Origin: Maricaulis sp.
GTDB taxonomy: Bacteria; Pseudomonadota; Alphaproteobacteria; Caulobacterales; Maricaulaceae
Reading direction: 5' to 3'
DNA length: 64,000 bases
Assembly: GCF_030149515.1 (NCBI RefSeq)
Contig: NZ_JASBRI010000007.1
Coordinates: 62,001-126,000 of the forward strand
A program made the position numbers and the translations under genes. Of this stretch, positions 53,671 through 62,065 are shown one piece after another (within the stretch, counting starts at the first letter, position 1; every line of letters starts with the position of its first letter). Under the pieces are notes generated by a model. The model was not told the origin of the DNA and did not search any database. It saw nothing but the letters and a program-made list of their open reading frames with translations.

Positions 53671-54048
53671 TTATCCCGCGATAATTCCGGCCAGTCCAAG
53701 GCATCCGGTGAGCGCGAAAAGCGAGGTCGACGGCAGACGCAAAGGCGCCAAGCCGCCACGCAGGGCAATCCCTGCACTCAAAACCGAGAGGGCCAGGCAA
53801 AGCACGGTCAGAAAGATTGCAAGCACCCAGGCGTCCGGTCGGACCGCCGCGGCGGCGAAGCCGGCCGCGATGAAGACCAGCAGCACGGTGGTGATATGCC
53901 AGCAATAGTAATTCAGCCACTTCGAGGCTGCGGGCAGGTGCGTGTCGGCCAGCAGGGGCCGGGCGACAACCGGGCCGCCCGCAAAGATATGTATGGCAAA
54001 GGTCACCAGACCCAGCACGGCCGCGGCTGCAAAAAGGCTCGTCATCAC
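53671..54048 (-). CDS. Small four-helix membrane protein, paralogue A
   Basis: A 125-residue membrane protein with four transmembrane helices. Motifs shared with the next gene: IHIFAGGPVVARPLLAD and YYCWHITTVLLVF. First gene of a three-gene minus-strand unit (A, B, ABA4-like). Starts are GTG 54048 (GGAGAA 8 nt upstream) or ATG 54045. A perfect inverted repeat between it and the divergent tetR gene suggests TetR control. Function unknown. Confidence 0.75.
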   Translation of the reverse strand: MMTSLFAAAAVLGLVTFAIHIFAGGPVVARPLLADTHLPAASKWLNYYCWHITTVLLVFIAAGFAAAAVRPDAWVLAIFLTVLCLALSVLSAGIALRGGLAPLRLPSTSLFALTGCLGLAGIIAG

Positions 54049-54060
54049 GGCGTTGTTCTC

Positions 54061-54086
54061 CTAAAATATTAGAATTGTTATTTTAG
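54061..54086. promoter_or_regulatory. Candidate TetR operator
   Basis: CTAAAATA at 54061-54068 and TATTTTAG at 54079-54086 form a perfect 8-nt inverted repeat with a 10-nt spacer, filling the 41-nt gap between the divergent tetR and membrane-protein genes. It ends 3 nt before the annotated tetR ATG. Confidence 0.75.
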
Positions 54087-54089
54087 AAA

Positions 54090-54674
54090 ATGAATTCCAA
54101 AATGGGCCGCAAGTCAAGCTTCCAGGATGCGACAATTTATGCCGCCGTCGGCCGGGCCCTGATGCGCCAGGGGGATGTGCGGCTGCAATCTATCGTGACG
54201 GAGACTGGCGTGTCCGTGGGGTCGCTCTATCATCGCTTCGGATCGCGCGACGGGCTGCTGGCGCGGGCCTGGTTGGACGCGCTCACTGCCTTTCACCAAC
54301 GTTTCCTGGAGGCGCTGGAAACGCAGGGCGACTGGCCCGGCCTGGAAGCCGCGCTTGCCACGCCGCGCTTTTGCCGGGACGAGCCGGACCGGGCCCTGAT
54401 CCTGGTCTGCTGCCGGCGCAGCGAGCTGATAACGCCGGATGTGCCCAAGGATGTTGCGGCGGCGCTGGACCGTGCCAATGACCGCGTGCTCTCGGCCCTG
54501 GAGGCCTTCGCCGAGCGGGAGGGGCTTTCCCCGGATGCGGCCAGTCTCGGCCTGGTCGGGTTTCCGCTCGGCGCGGTCAAACTCTACCTGCCGGACCGGC
54601 CTTTGCCTGACGGGTTGGAAGATGATGTCGCCGCTGCCTACCGCACGCTCTATGAGCGGCACCGGCCGCGCTAG
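54090..54674 (+). CDS. TetR/AcrR-family regulator
   Basis: A 194-residue repressor-type protein. The N-terminal HTH is in LQSIVTETGVSVGSLYHRFG (about residues 32-51), followed by SRDGLLARAW, the standard TetR helix 4. The C-terminal ligand domain is family-specific. No ribosome-binding site is visible before ATG 54090 or the alternative ATG 54102 (MGRKSSF), so the transcript may be leaderless or have a very short leader. Probably represses the divergent three-gene membrane unit and itself through the palindrome at 54061-54086. Confidence 0.9.
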   Translation: MNSKMGRKSSFQDATIYAAVGRALMRQGDVRLQSIVTETGVSVGSLYHRFGSRDGLLARAWLDALTAFHQRFLEALETQGDWPGLEAALATPRFCRDEPDRALILVCCRRSELITPDVPKDVAAALDRANDRVLSALEAFAEREGLSPDAASLGLVGFPLGAVKLYLPDRPLPDGLEDDVAAAYRTLYERHRPR

Positions 54675-55150
54675 CCGTCGACATGGTTCAGCGGCAGGCC
54701 ACGGCCTTCCTTGACGTTGCGGATCTGCACCGAAGTGCGGAAATCCCCGACCACGTCCAGCGGGATCATCTTGTCCTGCATGAAGTCGTTATACGCATCG
54801 ATGTCCGGTGCGACGACCTTGAGAAGATAGTCGTAGGGACCCGTCATGGTGCAGGCTTCCACGACTTCCTCGAAACTCTGGATGGCGCTCTCGAACTTCT
54901 CGTAATTGGCCTTGCGCGCCGGCTGTATTTTCACTTCCAGATAGGCGGTGAACATCAGGCCGATGGAGCGGCGGTCGAGCTGGACCGAGCGGCGCTTGAT
55001 GATGCCCTCGGTCTCCAGGCGCCGGATGCGGCGCCAGCAGGGCGAGGGCGTCAGACCGACGATCTCGGCGATATCGGCCACCGAGCGGCCGGCATCTTCT
55101 TGCAGAGCTTCCAGTATACGTACGTCGATCGTGTCCAGTGTAGCCGTCAT
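54671..55150 (-). CDS. Lrp/AsnC-family regulator, probably of the bkd operon
   Basis: A 159-residue Lrp-type regulator. HTH at about residues 20-42 (SVADIAEIVGLTPSPCWRRI), then the RAM/AsnC ligand domain (AYLEVKIQPARKANYEKFES, VVEACTMTGPYDYLLKVVA). It is divergent, across 185 nt, from the branched-chain 2-oxoacid dehydrogenase genes. In pseudomonads the equivalent regulator BkdR, also Lrp-type, activates bkd in response to branched-chain amino acids; the same role is inferred here. Its stop overlaps the convergent tetR stop by 4 nt. Confidence 0.92.
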   Translation of the reverse strand: MTATLDTIDVRILEALQEDAGRSVADIAEIVGLTPSPCWRRIRRLETEGIIKRRSVQLDRRSIGLMFTAYLEVKIQPARKANYEKFESAIQSFEEVVEACTMTGPYDYLLKVVAPDIDAYNDFMQDKMIPLDVVGDFRTSVQIRNVKEGRGLPLNHVDG

Positions 55151-55335
55151 TATTGCCTCAAATCAGAATTTTCTGCGAAATTAATCCAAGCTTTCGCACT
55201 TGCGAACCCCGAAATGGCACCGCATTCCAATGGTGGACAAGACACGCGCTTCCGCGTTAGACGCCCTTCGCGCCCGCATGGCATATAACCGGCCGCGCTT
55301 TTTGGGGTTCGCCCCGTCAGATAAAATGAGAGCCC

Positions 55336-56565
55336 ATGGCCCAAGACGCACCCCGCTTTCATGTCCCGGCGCCGCATGTGCGGCCCGGCGACACGCCTGA
55401 CTTCTCCCATTTCGAGCTGCAGCCCGCCGGCGAGGCGAAGCGCCCGGACACGTCCGTTCCCGGCATGGAGACGCGCGATCTCGCGCTCGGCCTGATCGGT
55501 GTTCTGGACCACAATCACCAGGCGGTGGGCGAATGGGATCCCAAGCTGCAGCCGGACGTCCTGCGCGAAGGGCTGCGTCACATGGTGCTCACGCGGGTCT
55601 ATGACGACCGGATGCTCAAACTGCAACGCCAGGGCAAGATGAGCTTCTACATGAAGTCGACGGGCGAGGAGGCGGTTGCCGTCGCCGGTGCGATGGGGCT
55701 GGGCAAGGACGAGATGGTGTTTCCGTCCTATCGCCAGCAGGGCATCCTGTTCGCCCGGGGCCGCGACATTGTCGACATGATGTGCCACTGCATCTCCAAC
55801 AGCCGCGACAATCTCAAGGGCCGACAGCTGCCGGTGCACTACACCTGGGCCGAGGGGAACTTCTTCTCCATCTCCGGTAATCTGGCGACGCAATTCCCGC
55901 AGGCGGTCGGCTACGCGCTGGGCTGCCGCTACAAGGGCGACGGCCAGATCGCCGCAAGCTGGATCGGCGAGGGATCGACGGCCGAGGGCGATTTTCATGG
56001 CGCACTGGTCCTGGCCTCTACCTACAAGGCGCCGGTCATCCTCAATGTCGTCAACAATCAGTGGGCCATTTCCACCTTCCACGGCATTGCCAGCGGCGAG
56101 GCGCCGACCTTTGCGGCCAAGGGGCTGGGGTACGGCCTCGCCTCGCTGCGGGTCGACGGCAATGATTTTCTGGCCGTCTATGCGGCCACGCAATGGGCCG
56201 CAGAGCGGGCCCGCAAGGGCCATGGCGCGACGGTGATCGAGACCTTCACCTACCGCGCCGATGCGCACTCCACTTCGGACGACCCCTCCGGCTACCGTCC
56301 CAAGGGCGAAAACGAGAAATGGCCGCTGGGCGATCCGATCGCACGCCTGAAAAACCATCTCATTGGCCTGGGTGAATGGGATGAGGACCGTCACGCCGCC
56401 CTGGAAAAAGAGCTCAATGAGCTGGTGATCGCGTCGTACAAGGAGGCCGAACGCTACGGCACGCTGCATGACGGCCCCCTGTCGCCGGTCGAGTCGATCT
56501 TCGAGGATGTTTACGCCGAACAGGACTGGCGCCTGCGCCGCCAGCGCCAGGATCTGGGGGTTTAG
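55336..56565 (+). CDS. bkdA1: Branched-chain 2-oxoacid dehydrogenase E1 alpha
   Basis: A 409-residue E1 alpha subunit, thiamine-diphosphate dependent. With E1 beta it decarboxylates the 2-oxoacids of Leu, Ile and Val. ThDP motif: IGEGSTAEGDFHGAL through VVNNQWAIST (GDG-NN type, with GEG). The phosphorylation-loop-like region YRADAHSTSDDPSGYRPKG and MSFYMKSTGEEAV are typical of BCKDH rather than pyruvate dehydrogenase E1. N-terminal extension of about 45 residues. It is 3 nt ahead of the E1 beta gene. Confidence 0.95.
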   Translation: MAQDAPRFHVPAPHVRPGDTPDFSHFELQPAGEAKRPDTSVPGMETRDLALGLIGVLDHNHQAVGEWDPKLQPDVLREGLRHMVLTRVYDDRMLKLQRQGKMSFYMKSTGEEAVAVAGAMGLGKDEMVFPSYRQQGILFARGRDIVDMMCHCISNSRDNLKGRQLPVHYTWAEGNFFSISGNLATQFPQAVGYALGCRYKGDGQIAASWIGEGSTAEGDFHGALVLASTYKAPVILNVVNNQWAISTFHGIASGEAPTFAAKGLGYGLASLRVDGNDFLAVYAATQWAAERARKGHGATVIETFTYRADAHSTSDDPSGYRPKGENEKWPLGDPIARLKNHLIGLGEWDEDRHAALEKELNELVIASYKEAERYGTLHDGPLSPVESIFEDVYAEQDWRLRRQRQDLGV

Positions 56566-56568
56566 GAC

Positions 56569-57582
56569 ATGGCCAAGATGAACATGATCCAGGCCCTCAA
56601 CTCGGCCCTGGACGTGACGATGGATCGCGATCCCGACGTTGTCAGCTTCGGTGAGGATGCCGGCTATTTCGGTGGTGTGTTCCGGGTCACGGCGAACCTG
56701 CAGAAGAAGTACGGCCTGGACCGTTCCTTCGATGCGCCGATCAACGAGGCGGCAATCGTGGCCATGGCCATCGGCATGGCGGCCAAGGGGCTGAAGCCGG
56801 TCGCGGAGATCCAGTTCGCCGACTACATCTTCCCCGGTCTCGACCAGATCGTGTCCGAGCTGTCCCGCATCCGCTACCGCACGGCCGGCCAGTTCACTGT
56901 CCCGGTCACCATCCGCACGCCCTGCGGCGGGGGTATTCGCGGCGGCCAGACCCATTCGATGAGCCCGGAGGCCTTCTTCACGCAGATCCCCGGCGTGCAG
57001 GTGGTGATGCCGTCCAATCCCTACGACGCCAAGGGTCTTTTGATCTCTGCCATCGAAAGTCCGGATCCGGTGATCTTCTTCGAGCCGAAGCGTCTTTATA
57101 ACGGCCCGTTCGAGGGCCATTCCGGCGGAGCGCTGGCCTCCTGGGGCAAGCACCCCAAGGGCGAGGTGCCGGAGGGCCATTTCACCGTGCCCATCGGCAA
57201 GGCCGAAGTGGTTCGCGAAGGCAAGGACGTCACCATCGTCGCCTATGGCACGCTGGTCCTGGTGGCTCAGGCCGCGGCCGAAAGGGCCGGGGTCGATGCC
57301 GAGGTGATCGATCTGAAAACACTGGTGCCCTACGACATCGAGACGATCGCGCGCTCGGTCAACAAGTCCGGCCGCTGCATCGTCGCCCAGGAAGCGCCGC
57401 GCACTTCCGGCTTTGCCGCCGAGCTGGCCGCCCAGTTGCAGGAAGAATGCTTCTATGCCCTCGAGGCCCCGATACAGCGCGTGACGGGTTGGGATACGCC
57501 TTATCCGCATGCGCATGAATGGTCATATTTCCCGGGTCCGGAACGTTTCATCAATGCGATGCACGCCGTGCTGGAGGCTTAA
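56569..57582 (+). CDS. bkdA2: Branched-chain 2-oxoacid dehydrogenase E1 beta
   Basis: A 337-residue E1 beta subunit (transketolase pyrimidine-binding plus C-terminal domains). Landmarks: NMIQALNSALDVTMDRDPDV, VSFGEDAGYFGGVFRVT, FDAPINEAAIVAMAIGMAAK and the YGTLVLVAQAAAERAGVDAE C-terminal domain. It completes the ThDP active site with E1 alpha. The gene is 3 nt from both neighbours' ends, so the three genes are surely one operon. Confidence 0.95.
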   Translation: MAKMNMIQALNSALDVTMDRDPDVVSFGEDAGYFGGVFRVTANLQKKYGLDRSFDAPINEAAIVAMAIGMAAKGLKPVAEIQFADYIFPGLDQIVSELSRIRYRTAGQFTVPVTIRTPCGGGIRGGQTHSMSPEAFFTQIPGVQVVMPSNPYDAKGLLISAIESPDPVIFFEPKRLYNGPFEGHSGGALASWGKHPKGEVPEGHFTVPIGKAEVVREGKDVTIVAYGTLVLVAQAAAERAGVDAEVIDLKTLVPYDIETIARSVNKSGRCIVAQEAPRTSGFAAELAAQLQEECFYALEAPIQRVTGWDTPYPHAHEWSYFPGPERFINAMHAVLEA

Positions 57583-57585
57583 GCG

Positions 57586-58851
57586 ATGAGCGAATACCGC
57601 TACAAGATGCCCGATGTCGGCGAAGGTATCGTCGAGGCCGAGATCGTCGAATGGCACGTCAAGGAAGGCGACACCGTCTCCGAGGACCAGCACGTGCTGG
57701 ATGTGATGACCGACAAGGCGACGGTGGAGATCCCCTGTGCCGTCAATGGCACGGTCACCAGGCTGGTCGGCGAGCCGGGCGATGTGATCGCCGTGGGCAC
57801 CGAGATCATGTTCATCGCCACCGAGGGAGCGCCTCCCGCCGAGGACGAATCCCCGGCTGAAGGCAAGGCCGATGCACCCAAGGACAAGCCCGGGTCCGAG
57901 CCGGAAAAGCCGGCCGAACCGGCACCGGCCGCCCAGGCGCCCAGCGTTGCGGCCCGCCCTGCGGGCGAGCGGCCGCTGGCCAGTCCGGCGGTGCGCAAGC
58001 GGGCCCTGGAGGCGGATATCGATCTGGGTGCCGTGCCCGGCACCGGTCCGGCCGGTCGCATCACGCACGAAGACCTGGATGATTTCATCAAGTCCGGCGG
58101 CCGCCTGGCGGCCAGGGCCGGCGGCGCGGGGGCAGCCGTTCGTGCACCGCGCACCGGTGTGACCGAGGAGAAGGTGATCGGCCTGCGCCGGCGCATCTCC
58201 GAGAACATGTCCCACGTCCAGCGCACCGTTCCGGACATCGCCTATGTCGAGGAGATCGACGTGACGGCGCTGGAAGATCTGCGCCAGCACCTCAACGCGA
58301 CCAAGGCGGACGACCAGCCCAAGCTGACCCTCATCCCCTTCCTGGTTCTGGCACTGACGAAAGCCCTGCCGGAAACGCCCCAGGCCAATGCCCATTTCGA
58401 TGGCGAGGCCATGGTTCTGACCAAGTATGACGCCGTGCATTGCGGCATCGCTGCGGCCACGCCGAACGGGCTCATGGTGCCGGTGATCAAGCATGCCGAG
58501 AGCCTGGATATCTGGCAGATCGCTGCCGAGCTCGGCCGGCTCGGCAAGGCTGCGAAAGAGGGCAAGGCCAGCAAGGACGAACTGACCGGTTCGACCATCA
58601 CCATCACCTCGCTGGGGGCCGTCGGCGGACTGGTGACCACGCCCATCCTGAACGCGCCGGAAACCGCCATCATCGGCGTCAACAAGATGCAGACCCTGCC
58701 GCGCTACAATGCCGGCGGTCAGGTCGTTCCCCGCAAGCTGATGAACCTGTCCAGCTGCTTCGACCATCGCATCGTGGACGGCTATGACGCCGCCATGCTG
58801 ATCCAGCGCGTGAAAGGTCTTCTGGAAAACCCGGCGACACTGTTCATGTAA
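57586..58851 (+). CDS. bkdB: Branched-chain 2-oxoacid dehydrogenase E2 (lipoamide acyltransferase)
   Basis: A 421-residue E2 core enzyme. One lipoyl domain (1-80) with the lipoyl-lysine motif VMTDKATVEIP, an Ala/Pro/Glu linker, a peripheral subunit-binding domain (ASPAVRKRALEADIDLGAVP, GRITHEDLDDFI) and the catalytic acyltransferase domain ending in SCFDHRIVDGYDAAMLIQRV with HxxxDG. A single lipoyl domain and the MPDVGEGIVEAEIVEW start are typical of BCKDH E2. The E3 gene is not adjacent but 3.2 kb downstream. Confidence 0.95.
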   Translation: MSEYRYKMPDVGEGIVEAEIVEWHVKEGDTVSEDQHVLDVMTDKATVEIPCAVNGTVTRLVGEPGDVIAVGTEIMFIATEGAPPAEDESPAEGKADAPKDKPGSEPEKPAEPAPAAQAPSVAARPAGERPLASPAVRKRALEADIDLGAVPGTGPAGRITHEDLDDFIKSGGRLAARAGGAGAAVRAPRTGVTEEKVIGLRRRISENMSHVQRTVPDIAYVEEIDVTALEDLRQHLNATKADDQPKLTLIPFLVLALTKALPETPQANAHFDGEAMVLTKYDAVHCGIAAATPNGLMVPVIKHAESLDIWQIAAELGRLGKAAKEGKASKDELTGSTITITSLGAVGGLVTTPILNAPETAIIGVNKMQTLPRYNAGGQVVPRKLMNLSSCFDHRIVDGYDAAMLIQRVKGLLENPATLFM

Positions 58852-59136
58852 TCGCACCGTCTGCCGCGCTGCACCATTGCTCTCCTCTTTCCCCGGACGT
58901 GCGCCGGGAATTTGAGGCACAGCCAAACCCTCCACGCGCGTTTGCGCTGGAGCGATGGGAGGGGTGCGGGATGCCGGCGGGTGCCGGTAAACCGGTTTGA
59001 TTTTAAAGCGTGACATCCCGTGACATCCCGCACGCGGAGATTTCCCCTCGGCTCTCGCCTCGGTTACCAGACGGGACGGTAAAACGGTCTGGATGGTCAA
59101 ACATGCCGCCGGACCGCCCCGTAGCCGCGCCGGAGC

Positions 59137-59173
59137 CTGCAGGCGTCACCCTGCAGGCGTCACCCTGCAGGCG
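59137..59173. repeat. 14-nt tandem repeat
   Basis: CTGCAGGCGTCACC occurs at 59137-59150 and 59151-59164, with a partial third copy CTGCAGGCG at 59165-59173. Confidence 0.85.
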
Positions 59174-59365
59174 CGAGCGCGCTCCGCACGCCCCCCGGGC
59201 GCCAAGTGACGGAGCTCAACGCCTCCCGTCCCGGGGAACCGCCGACGACTCTAGGCGGCCCACACCCGGCGGGGACAAGTTTTTCCAGAACAGCCCGCCC
59301 GGCCGCCTGTCATCGGGCTTTGCAGCCCGCCATGCCGGCCGGGCCGGCGGGATAAGGGCCATTCA

Positions 59366-59565
59366 CCACACACTTTTCCCGGACGGCGCGCAGCGCCGAG
59401 CCGGGATCCACGGAGCGAGCGGACCGCTCGGCACCGGCGATCGTCGATCCCGGATAGCGCGGTCGCGCTTCCGGGAAAAAATGTCTGTGGTGGGAGGGGG
59501 AGATCGGCTTAGCGCTATCCGCGTGCGCCTCATCCACACACTTCTCCCGGACGGCGCGCAGCGCC
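59366..59565. repeat. 32-nt direct repeat pair
   Basis: Positions 59366-59397 and 59534-59565 share 31 of 32 bases, from CCACACACTT through CCCGGACGGCGCGCAGCGCC, 168 nt apart. Between them lies the palindrome at 59449-59475. The GGCGCGCAGCGCC core recurs in the element at 63506-63648. Confidence 0.8.
59449..59475. repeat. Interspersed palindromic repeat, copy 2
   Basis: CCCGGATAGCGCG / CGCGCTTCCGGG form an imperfect palindrome. Its reverse complement matches the design of the element at 3679-3704, which points to a family dispersed in this genome. Confidence 0.5.
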
Positions 59566-59585
59566 CGCCGGTCGCGGCGTTGCGT

Positions 59586-61091
59586 CTATCCCCAGTCCCC
59601 CGGCAGCAGCGCGTCGGGCATGTTCTGGTAGCAGACGGGCCTGAGGAAGCGGCGGATGGACAGGGTGCCCACCGATGTGGCCCCGAAATTCGTGGAGGCC
59701 GGGTAGGGGCCGCCATGCACCATGGAATCGCAGACTTCCACACCGGTCGGGAAGCCGTTGACAAGAACGCGGCCGGCCTTGCGTTCCAGCACCGGCATCA
59801 GCTTCCGGCCCAGCGCGGTATCGCCGCCGTCCAGGTGGAGGGTGGCCGTCAGCTGGCCCTGAAGGGCCCGCGCCACGTCGAGCATTTCCGCGTCGTCGGC
59901 CACGGTCACGACGAGGCCCAGGGGGCCGAAGACTTCCTCGCTCAGGGCTTCATTGCCCAGCCAGTCCTTGGCCGGGACCGTGTAGAGATGCGGCGTGGCG
60001 GTGCGGCCTTCCGGCGTTGAAGCAACGACCTCGGTCACGCCGGCCTGCTTGCGGAAGGTCTCGAAACCCTTGCAATACGCCCCGGCGATGCCGTCGGTGA
60101 GCATGGTCTGCGGCCCGATCTCCTTGAGCGCGGTGGCGGCGGCCTCGACAAAGGTCTTGGCCGCATCGCCCTCGATCACCACGGCGATGCCCGGATTGGT
60201 ACAGAACTGGCCCGCGCCCATGGTCAGCGATCCGGCCCAGCCCGTGCCGATTTCCGCGCCCCGCGCCTTTGTGGCGGCGGGCAGAAGGAACATCGGGTTG
60301 ACCGAGCCCAGCTCGCCGAAGAAGGGGATGGGCTCCGGGCGCGCGGCGCAGAGATCGTAGAGTGCGCGTCCGCCGGCGAGCGAACCGGTGAAACCCACGG
60401 CCTTGATCAGCGGATGTTGAACCACGGCCTGGCCGACAGCGCGGTCGCCGCCCTGGATCTGGCTGAACACACCGGGATGCACGCCACAGGCCTTGATCGC
60501 AGCTTCGATGGCCTGGGCAACGATATCGCCCGTGCCGGGATGGGCGGAATGGCCCTTCACGACAACCGGACAGCCCGCCGCCAGCGCTGCGGCGGTGTCA
60601 CCGCCGGCGGTGGAAAAGGCGAGCGGAAAGTTGGACGCGCCGAACACGGCCACCGGACCGATCGGCCGCTGTACCATTTTCAGGTCCGGACGGGGCAGGG
60701 GCTCGCGGTCCGGCAGGGCCTGGTCGTGACGGCGGTCGAGATAATCGCCCTTGCGGATATGGTCGGCGAAAAGGCGAAGTTGTCCGACAGTCCGGCCGCG
60801 CTCGCCATTGAGGCGGGCCTCCGGCAAGCCGGTCTCCTGGGTGCCGATCTCGGTGATGGCCGCGCCCCGCCTGTCGATCTCATCGGCGATCGTTTCCAGG
60901 AATTTGGCACGCTCCTCGCGTGAGGAATAGCCATAGCTCCAGAAAGCGTCTTCCGCGGCCCGGCAGGCGCGATCGACCAGTTCCGGCGTGCCGGCGGCAA
61001 AGTCGTACGACGGTCCGTGAGCCGGCGCAGAAGAGAATTTTACAGCGCTGTCAATCCAGTCGCCCGCGACGAGATGTTTCCCGGTAATCAT
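59586..61091 (-). CDS. Aldehyde dehydrogenase, 2-ketoglutarate semialdehyde (2,5-dioxovalerate) type
   Basis: A 501-residue NADP-type aldehyde dehydrogenase. Cofactor-binding and fold motifs: VAVFGASNFPLAFSTAGGDT, VVKGHSAHPGTGDIVAQAIE, VGFTGSLAGGRALYDL; catalytic Cys in GAGQFCTNPGIAVV and Glu in FFGELGSVNPMFLL. The GHSAHPxTG and QFCTNPG variants are those of alpha-ketoglutaric semialdehyde dehydrogenases, which end pentose, glucarate or hydroxyproline breakdown in 2-oxoglutarate. No such pathway genes are adjacent. It is about 100 nt after, and on the same strand as, the 2OG-Fe(II) oxygenase, which uses 2-oxoglutarate. Confidence 0.9.
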   Translation of the reverse strand: MITGKHLVAGDWIDSAVKFSSAPAHGPSYDFAAGTPELVDRACRAAEDAFWSYGYSSREERAKFLETIADEIDRRGAAITEIGTQETGLPEARLNGERGRTVGQLRLFADHIRKGDYLDRRHDQALPDREPLPRPDLKMVQRPIGPVAVFGASNFPLAFSTAGGDTAAALAAGCPVVVKGHSAHPGTGDIVAQAIEAAIKACGVHPGVFSQIQGGDRAVGQAVVQHPLIKAVGFTGSLAGGRALYDLCAARPEPIPFFGELGSVNPMFLLPAATKARGAEIGTGWAGSLTMGAGQFCTNPGIAVVIEGDAAKTFVEAAATALKEIGPQTMLTDGIAGAYCKGFETFRKQAGVTEVVASTPEGRTATPHLYTVPAKDWLGNEALSEEVFGPLGLVVTVADDAEMLDVARALQGQLTATLHLDGGDTALGRKLMPVLERKAGRVLVNGFPTGVEVCDSMVHGGPYPASTNFGATSVGTLSIRRFLRPVCYQNMPDALLPGDWG

Positions 61092-61187
61092 GACACGTCC
61101 TCGTTTCCGCTGAGATCCGTGTCATGCCTTAATTGTCTGAGTTATTCAACGGTCAATCCGCGGAAAACCCATCATCAAACATCCCGA

Positions 61188-61877
61188 TCACAGCGCGTCG
61201 TGGAAAATCACACCCAGGGTGAGGCGTTCGCCACGCCTCACTTCGCTGACCCCGTGCCGCATGGTGACGCGATAACTGCCCCGTGCGCCGTCGACGGGAC
61301 GCGTATTGACCGCGAAAATCACCGCATCGCCCCGTTCGAGCGGAACCACATGGGCGCGCGACTGACGACGGGGGCGCTGTTCGGTCAGGACAAACTCGCC
61401 GCCCTCGAAATCGCCCCCGGGACGTGACAGCAGGATGGCGGCCTGCAGCGGGAAAACCTGTTCGCCATAAAGATCCTGGTGCAGGCAGTTGTAGTCGCCC
61501 GGCCCGTAACGCAGCAGGAGCGGGGTGGGGCGCGATTGCCCCGCCGTTGCACATTCGGCGAGAAAGGCCTTGTGGCTGGCGGGAAAGCGCCGCGCGATGC
61601 CCAGCCGTTCGTGCCAGGCATTGGCAATCGGCGCGAGCGAGGGGTAGAGCGTTTCGCGCAGGGTCTGGACCTGCACGGGCAAGGGATAGGCAAAATACTT
61701 GTATTCGCCGCTACCGAAGCCGTGCCGGGCCATGATTACCCGGCTTCGAAATCGGGGATTGGCGCTGTAGAGGCCGGCAAGGTCGCGGCAGGCATCGCCG
61801 GACAGGAAAGCCGGGATCCGGCTCCAGCCCTTCGCATCGAGTTCGGCGGTCAGGGTTTGTGGAGCGATGTGTGTCAT
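61188..61877 (-). CDS. 2-oxoglutarate/Fe(II)-dependent oxygenase
   Basis: A 229-residue protein with a double-stranded beta-helix oxygenase domain. The iron-binding facial triad is visible: His and Asp in YNCLHQDLYGEQVFPLQAAI, and the distal His in YRVTMRHGVSEVRRGERLTL with an Arg further on for 2-oxoglutarate. The SRPGGDFEGGEFVLTEQRP segment is typical of the prolyl-4-hydroxylase-like branch. Substrate unknown; proteins like this can hydroxylate proteins, nucleic acids or small molecules. Start at ATG 61877, with GGAGAG upstream. It is divergent from the lpd gene. Confidence 0.85.
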   Translation of the reverse strand: MTHIAPQTLTAELDAKGWSRIPAFLSGDACRDLAGLYSANPRFRSRVIMARHGFGSGEYKYFAYPLPVQVQTLRETLYPSLAPIANAWHERLGIARRFPASHKAFLAECATAGQSRPTPLLLRYGPGDYNCLHQDLYGEQVFPLQAAILLSRPGGDFEGGEFVLTEQRPRRQSRAHVVPLERGDAVIFAVNTRPVDGARGSYRVTMRHGVSEVRRGERLTLGVIFHDAL

Positions 61878-62065
61878 GGGGCTCTCCTTGCGGCAGGCCT
61901 GAATGCTGACCGGAGTGGGAGGGGAGCGCATTCCGATTCTTGCCACACGGCTTGCGGGCGCCCGGCGGGGAGTTCAGTCCGCCTCTTTCCCTCATCGTTG
62001 CGAACCGCTAAATCCGTCCCCGGAAAACGCGTTTTCGAGCCTTTATCTTCCAAGGAGCGCCTGTG

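Larger units (their letters stand above)
58852..59585. other. Repeat-rich spacer after bkdB
   Basis: 734 nt with no supported gene. It holds two tandem copies of CGTGACATCC (59009-59028), 2.6 copies of a 14-nt unit CTGCAGGCGTCACC (59137-59173), a palindrome related to the one at 3679 (59449-59475), and a 32-nt direct repeat (59366-59397 and 59534-59565). No clear terminator with a T-run was found for bkdB. It is a likely site of small repeat accumulation between converging transcription units. Confidence 0.7.

Noticed and set aside
55150-57516. A 788-codon minus-strand open frame antisense to the bkd E1 genes
   Set aside because: The plus strand encodes unmistakable E1 alpha and beta; the antisense translation is low in motifs and rich in His, Arg and Gly typical of shadow frames.
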